This document shows positions 57,280 through 61,607 of a DNA stretch of 61,607 nucleotides, one piece after another. The stretch is from a virus, in IMG/VR virus record IMGVR_UViG_3300048029_000244, positions 1 through 61,607 of that record. One strand, written 5' to 3'. A program made the translations under genes and the position numbers. The number at the start of each line of letters is the position of its first letter. The first letter of the stretch is position 1. The notes beneath the pieces are model-generated. The model saw only the letters and a list, made by a program, of their open reading frames with translations, did not search any database and had not been told where the DNA came from.

Positions 57280-57977
57280 GTCTTGGTTTAAATATAGCCA
57301 AGCCTTACATGATTCATGAACTTGACATGCTTACAATACCAAATTTATTAATGTGGTATGAAAGAGGAGCTGCTATATTATTTAGACAGGCATTTGTGCA
57401 GGAGTGGCCTAACCACCCAGAATTAAATAGCGCCTATGATTTAGTTCAAACTAATGTAAACAATATGCCTAATGTATTTACTAATGGAGCTGATAATTAT
57501 ACGTTCACTGGCACAAGTGAATTAGTGAGTGCAACACAAAAAGATTTTTCTGAGTTCACTATTGTAGTAACATTAAACTTAAACGAGTCTGTAAATTTAA
57601 CTAACGAAGGATTGTTAGGTAGAAAACTTAATGACTTAATAAAATTATATAGAGGCGGTAGTCCTACAAGGGTAGGCTATAAATTAGAGGGAACAAACTA
57701 TGATGGAAACAACATGGATATACATTATCCTTTTGGAGACTTTGTTATGTCTTTTATAAGATACTCAGATGGATTGTCTTTAATTAGAATAAACGGAGAA
57801 ATTATAGAAGGCATACAAACAAATATTTTAGACTCTTTAAGATTTAACCAGGTAGGTAGTGGTACATTATCTGGAGTAGGTCTAGACTCTATAGTATATG
57901 AAATAGCAATATTTGAAAACAGTTTAACAGACTATGATTTAGAAAATGTAGAAGATTATTTATTATCAAGAATATAA
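57273..57977 (+). CDS. LamG-like receptor-binding protein, 234 aa
   Basis: The N-terminus MLGLGLNIAKPYMIHELDML matches the MLGLG start of the larger fibre at 52177. Residues ~85-234 form a concanavalin/LamG-like jelly roll (NYTFTGTSELVSATQKDFSE, FTIVVTLNLNES, IVYEIAIFENSLTDYDLENV). This would bind glycans or act as a tip protein. TAATG couples it to the next gene. Confidence 0.75.
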   Translation: MLGLGLNIAKPYMIHELDMLTIPNLLMWYERGAAILFRQAFVQEWPNHPELNSAYDLVQTNVNNMPNVFTNGADNYTFTGTSELVSATQKDFSEFTIVVTLNLNESVNLTNEGLLGRKLNDLIKLYRGGSPTRVGYKLEGTNYDGNNMDIHYPFGDFVMSFIRYSDGLSLIRINGEIIEGIQTNILDSLRFNQVGSGTLSGVGLDSIVYEIAIFENSLTDYDLENVEDYLLSRI

Positions 57978-58264
57978 TGGCAACCGCAGCACAAGAAATA
58001 GCATTAATGCAACAAAGAATGGATACTTTAGAAAAGAAGATTGATGACATGGATAAGAAGTTAGACAATTTAACTTCACAATTATTAAATCCTGACGATG
58101 GTTTTGTTGCTAGAGTTAATAAAAATACAGCGTTTAGAAAAGACATGGAAGAACTTGTGTCTGAAATATACGCTATGAAAAGATGGAGAAGAACAATAGA
58201 CTATGTGGTAAAAGCTTTAGTAGTTGCTGTAATAGGTAGTATAGTCAAAATATTTTTTATGTAA
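57977..58264 (+). CDS. Small coiled-coil/TM protein, XhlA-like
   Basis: Residues 1-45 form a heptad coiled coil (MQQRMDTLEKKIDDMDKKLD) and a single membrane helix ends the protein (YVVKALVVAVIGSIVKIFFM). This layout resembles XhlA/hemolysin-like phage proteins that assist holins, although it lies in the fibre block. A membrane-anchored spanin-like or holin-helper role is possible. Confidence 0.65.
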   Translation: MATAAQEIALMQQRMDTLEKKIDDMDKKLDNLTSQLLNPDDGFVARVNKNTAFRKDMEELVSEIYAMKRWRRTIDYVVKALVVAVIGSIVKIFFM

Positions 58265-58386
58265 TGAGAAAAATAGCGTCAACGTTTAAATACAAGTCTA
58301 AAACTAAAAGACCAGGTGTGCATTCTAAAAATGCCAGTAAAAATAAGTCTGGATATAAATCTAAGTATAGAGGTCAAGGTAAATAA
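58264..58386 (+). CDS. Small basic protein, 40 aa
   Basis: This ORF starts MRKIASTFKYKSKTKRPGVH and ends KSKYRGQGK. The KRPGVHSK...YRGQG pattern is common as a short conserved protein in marine phages. It is joined by TAATG overlaps on both sides, so it is translated as part of the fibre operon. Nucleic-acid or virion binding is suggested by charge only. Confidence 0.72.
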   Translation: MRKIASTFKYKSKTKRPGVHSKNASKNKSGYKSKYRGQGK

Positions 58387-61300
58387 TGAAATGGATAGGA
58401 CAACACATATGGGACTTTGTATCAAGGTTTAGAAATGATGTATACTTAGAAGACCTTGACGCTTCAAGCGGCACGTCTGCTTTAGTAGTAGACGCTCAAG
58501 GTAAAGTACATATCAACACTGGTCTAGCTACAGGCGGAGGCTCAGAGTATGTAAGTCTACCAGTAAGGTTTGAAGAAGCTGTATCAAAAGGAGACCCTGT
58601 TTATATTAGTGGTTATCACGGTTCGGTAGGCCCTGTGATAGTTGCTAAGGCAGACGCATCTAGTGCTAGCCACATGCCTGCTTTTGGATTAGCAGATGCT
58701 GATTACACACAAAACTCTACAGGTCACGCCATATCAATAGGTAACTTACAAGACATAGATACTAGTGATTATAGTGTTGGAGACACGTTATACGTAGCTT
58801 CAGGCGGTGGACTAACTAACGTAAAACCTACGGGCGCAAACTTAATACAAAACGTAGCTACAGTATCAAGGTCTAACGCTAACAATGGACAGTTAGAAGT
58901 TGTAGCAACTGGTAGAACTAATGATGTACCAGCACCATTATACATTGACCACGCTAATCAACGCGTTGGTATTGGAGCTACTAGTCCTGGTGAAAAGCTA
59001 GAAGTTAATGGTAATATAAAAATTGGGGATAATCAAAGAATAGCTTTTGGTAGCGGTGACGACTTAAGAATAACTCACGACAGTACAAACAGCTATATAC
59101 AAAACTTTACTGGTCATTTAAACATTATAAACCAAGCTGATGATAAAGATATAATATTCAAATCAGACGATGGCTCGGGCGGAGTTGAAACATATTTCTT
59201 TTTAGATGGTAGTAATGGTCTAACAACTTTCCCTGACAACAAAAAGCTTGGCTTTGGAAACGCTAGTGATTTAAGAATACAACACGATGGTAGCGATAGC
59301 TATATAAGCCAGGTTGGAACTGGCAATCTATACATACAAAACAGTGTTGACGACAAAGACATTATATTTCAATCAGATGATGGCTCTGGAGGTGTTACAA
59401 CTTATTTAGCTATTGATGGCAGTACTAATAGAGTTAATTTTAATAAACCTATAAAAATAGTTGATAGCACAGCTATAAACATAGGCTCAGGTTTAGATTT
59501 AAGATTAACGCATGATGGTACAGATTCTTTAATACAAAATTTTGAAGGTAATTTAGAAATACAGCAACGGGCAGACGACAAAGACATTATACTAATGTCC
59601 GATGATGGTTCTGGCGGGCAAACTGCTTACTTAACTTTAGATGGTACTAACGTTAGAACTAAATTCCACAAAACTGTAAATCTAGAAGATGATGTACAGC
59701 TACAAATAGGTAATTCACAAGATTTAAAACTATATCATAGCGGGACACATAGTTATATTAGTCAAGAAGGTGTTGGTGATTTATATATTCAAACTCTAAC
59801 TGATGATCGCGACATAATATTTTTAAGTGATGATGGTAGTGGTGGTGTAGCAGAATATTTTAGAATTGATGGTGGATTAGGTCATACAACTATTTCCAAG
59901 AGATTAAGAGCTAACGACAACGTAGACTTTGCCGTAGGAACAGGTAACGACTTGCGATTAGTGCATGATGGCACACATTCGTACATGACTAATTACACTG
60001 GTGATTTTTATATAGCTAATCATAGCGACGACAAACACATAATATTTCAATCAGACGATGGTAGCGGGGGTTTAGCGGAATACTTTAGAGTTCATGGTGG
60101 AGCTGAAATAGTTTTATTTAGCAAAGAAGCTAGGTTTGCTGATAATGTTAAACTAAAACTAGGAACAGGACCTGATTTTGAATTATACCACAACGGTACA
60201 AGCAGCGTTATACAGGATCTTACAGGAGATTTATATTATAGAACTTGGGCTGGTAGTATGATTTTTGAACAAAATCAAAACGATGGTGACATTATATTCA
60301 AGTCTGACGATGGTTCTGGAGGCGTTGAAACATATTTCTTTTTAGACGGTAGCGAAGGCGTTGTAAACTTTCCAGATAACAAAAGACTGACATTTGGTAC
60401 TGGTCGTGATTTATTTTTATACCACGATGGAACAAACGCTACGTTTAAAAACTACGTTGGCGATATTGTAATACAAAATGAAGCTAATGACAAAGACATA
60501 ATATTTAAGTCTGATGACGGTTCAGGTGGAGTAACAGAATACTTTAGGTTAGATGGTAGTGTTGGTGCAGGTTCTACTGTCCACACAGTATTTCCAGATA
60601 ATAGTAAAGCAGTGTTTGGTACTGGATTAGACACGCAAATATATCATGATGGTAGCAACTCTTACATCAAACAACAAGGTGGAGGAGATCTCTATATACA
60701 GCAAACAACTGACGACAAAGATATAGTACTACAGTCAGATGACGGTTCAGGTGGAGTAACAGCCTACTTAACTTTAGATGGTAGTGCTGTGGCGAACAAA
60801 TTTAGTGAAAAAGTACAAATATACAAACTTGATGCTACAGCAAATCCAAGATTATCTATTGGTAGACAAGCGCAAGAAAGCATAAACTTTGACGTTGAAG
60901 ATAGGACAGCTAGAATATATCACAGACAAGATGAAACAACAGGCAATCATGTTTTAAAGCTTACTGTAGATTCAGATACTTCTGACACTAAGGATATACA
61001 TTTAGGGTTTAGAGATGCAGATGGTTCTAACGAGTCTATTAAATTTACTGTTGATGAAAGTGGTAATGTAGGTGTTGGTACTACTGATCCATCTGAAAAA
61101 CTACATATTGTAGGAGATTTAAAAGTAGCTACAAATGCTGATGCTGGTGTTATACATTTTGGCGATACAAGTGATGAAACAAAAATAGTAGGATATGACT
61201 CTAGCGACTCCAATACAAGGTTTGATTTTTTTACATCTGGCTCTAAAAAGCTAACTATACTTGACAGCGGCAACGTTGGTATTGGAACTGATAGTCCATC

Positions 61301-61607
61301 TGAAAAGCTAGAGGTTGATGGTAATATAAAGTTAAGCGGTAATTTAGATATTGAAGGTAGTGTACAAAAACAAATACAAGTATTTCCAATGAACTTTGTA
61401 GATGATTTAGGCACAGATAAACACTTTATGCCGTTTGTAACCGCTAATGAGCAAACAGCTAATTATCAAGAAGAAGCTTGTATGGTTATGCCAGCAGACG
61501 GTAGAGTTGTATCTGTAACGGTACACTACGCTCAGATGCACGGAGCAGCAAGTGATATAACAGTTGGTATTGAAACATCGCCTTGTGGACAATCATATAC
61601 TAACGCT
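58386..61607 (+). CDS. Long tail fibre with SDDGSGG repeats, N-terminal part (continues at 1-302)
   Basis: This ORF starts MKWIGQHIWDFVSRFRNDVY and stays open to the window end; the same frame resumes at base 3 and stops at 302, for 1152 residues in total. Residues ~50-200 are a distinct beta-rich region. Then eight copies of a module with DDKDIIFxSDDGSGGVxxY follow, probably a beta-helix or beta-prism shaft. Each module also repeats a D-L-x-x-x-H-D-G-T/S-x-S-Y-I segment. Near the C-terminus are GNVGVGTTDPSEKLHI-type repeats, also typical of phage fibres. Confidence 0.88.
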   Translation, partial: MKWIGQHIWDFVSRFRNDVYLEDLDASSGTSALVVDAQGKVHINTGLATGGGSEYVSLPVRFEEAVSKGDPVYISGYHGSVGPVIVAKADASSASHMPAFGLADADYTQNSTGHAISIGNLQDIDTSDYSVGDTLYVASGGGLTNVKPTGANLIQNVATVSRSNANNGQLEVVATGRTNDVPAPLYIDHANQRVGIGATSPGEKLEVNGNIKIGDNQRIAFGSGDDLRITHDSTNSYIQNFTGHLNIINQADDKDIIFKSDDGSGGVETYFFLDGSNGLTTFPDNKKLGFGNASDLRIQHDGSDSYISQVGTGNLYIQNSVDDKDIIFQSDDGSGGVTTYLAIDGSTNRVNFNKPIKIVDSTAINIGSGLDLRLTHDGTDSLIQNFEGNLEIQQRADDKDIILMSDDGSGGQTAYLTLDGTNVRTKFHKTVNLEDDVQLQIGNSQDLKLYHSGTHSYISQEGVGDLYIQTLTDDRDIIFLSDDGSGGVAEYFRIDGGLGHTTISKRLRANDNVDFAVGTGNDLRLVHDGTHSYMTNYTGDFYIANHSDDKHIIFQSDDGSGGLAEYFRVHGGAEIVLFSKEARFADNVKLKLGTGPDFELYHNGTSSVIQDLTGDLYYRTWAGSMIFEQNQNDGDIIFKSDDGSGGVETYFFLDGSEGVVNFPDNKRLTFGTGRDLFLYHDGTNATFKNYVGDIVIQNEANDKDIIFKSDDGSGGVTEYFRLDGSVGAGSTVHTVFPDNSKAVFGTGLDTQIYHDGSNSYIKQQGGGDLYIQQTTDDKDIVLQSDDGSGGVTAYLTLDGSAVANKFSEKVQIYKLDATANPRLSIGRQAQESINFDVEDRTARIYHRQDETTGNHVLKLTVDSDTSDTKDIHLGFRDADGSNESIKFTVDESGNVGVGTTDPSEKLHIVGDLKVATNADAGVIHFGDTSDETKIVGYDSSDSNTRFDFFTSGSKKLTILDSGNVGIGTDSPSEKLEVDGNIKLSGNLDIEGSVQKQIQVFPMNFVDDLGTDKHFMPFVTANEQTANYQEEACMVMPADGRVVSVTVHYAQMHGAASDITVGIETSPCGQSYTNA
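59163..60755 (+). repeat. Eight tandem fibre modules
   Basis: SDDGSGG-encoding units begin near 59163, 59373, 59598, 59826, 60051, 60303, 60510 and 60735, a spacing of 207-252 nt (69-84 residues). DNA identity between copies is moderate because codons differ, so the repeat is old or selected at the protein level. The unit also contains the DGT-xSY segment. Confidence 0.88.
61543..61607. repeat. Terminal direct repeat, right copy
   Basis: Identical to bases 1-65. Removing one copy gives a closed genome of 61,542 bp with an uninterrupted fibre gene. Confidence 0.95.

Noticed and set aside
1-61607. Prophage or integrated element
   Set aside because: No integrase, excisionase, repressor, attachment site or bacterial flanking gene was found, and the ends join into one circle.

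Overview
This window is one complete, AT-rich, tailed-phage genome opened at an arbitrary point. The first 65 bases are repeated exactly as the last 65 (1-65 = 61543-61607), and the tail-fibre gene that runs off the right end continues in the same frame at the left end. The unit is therefore circular or circularly permuted, about 61,542 bp. The host is very probably a member of Bacteroidota (Flavobacteriia-like). Rightward transcription units carry the Bacteroidota -7 element TAnnTTTG, genes lack Shine-Dalgarno sequences and start behind A/T-rich leaders, and the proteins resemble those of marine flavophages and crAss-like podoviruses. No integrase, repressor or clear tRNA was seen, so a lytic lifestyle is the simplest reading.

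Layout. (1) 1-4732, rightward: the end of the long tail fibre, small basic and hypothetical proteins, three short related beta-rich proteins, and a lysis-type set (DUF5675 protein, small membrane protein, 3-TM holin) with a metallophosphoesterase. (2) 4733-18793, leftward: about 36 tightly packed early genes for DNA metabolism. These include a RecE-like PD-(D/E)XK nuclease, RusA-like resolvase, DnaA domain IV-like protein, SSB-like protein, Rad52-family annealing protein, DnaB helicase, a MoxR-type AAA+ ATPase with a DUF7192-like partner, and many small unknowns. No DNA polymerase or separate primase is recognisable. A 282-bp repeat-bearing gap at 17562-17843 is a candidate origin or control region. 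(3) 18940-30281, rightward: packaging and head genes (probable small and large terminase, portal, scaffold-like protein, major capsid protein, neck and adaptor proteins). (4) 30285-51873: tail hub followed by four probable ejection proteins. The last is a 3824-residue giant containing an HEFGH zinc-protease motif and an RxP...GSDxDGD motif like the catalytic loop of double-psi-beta-barrel RNA polymerases. (5) 51914-61607 and on to 302: receptor-binding and fibre proteins with carbohydrate-binding/LamG-like modules, small accessory proteins, and a fibre with eight copies of a SDDGSGG repeat.

How it may work together (inference). The tail hub and ejection proteins, including an internal lysozyme-like protein, would deliver DNA and the giant polymerase-like protein into the cell. 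The leftward operon would then take over replication, using phage helicase, SSB and recombination proteins with host polymerase. Late rightward units start at strikingly uniform promoters where TAnnTTTG lies only 4 nt before the ATG, implying leaderless or near-leaderless mRNAs. Within operons, TAATG stop/start overlaps suggest translational coupling.
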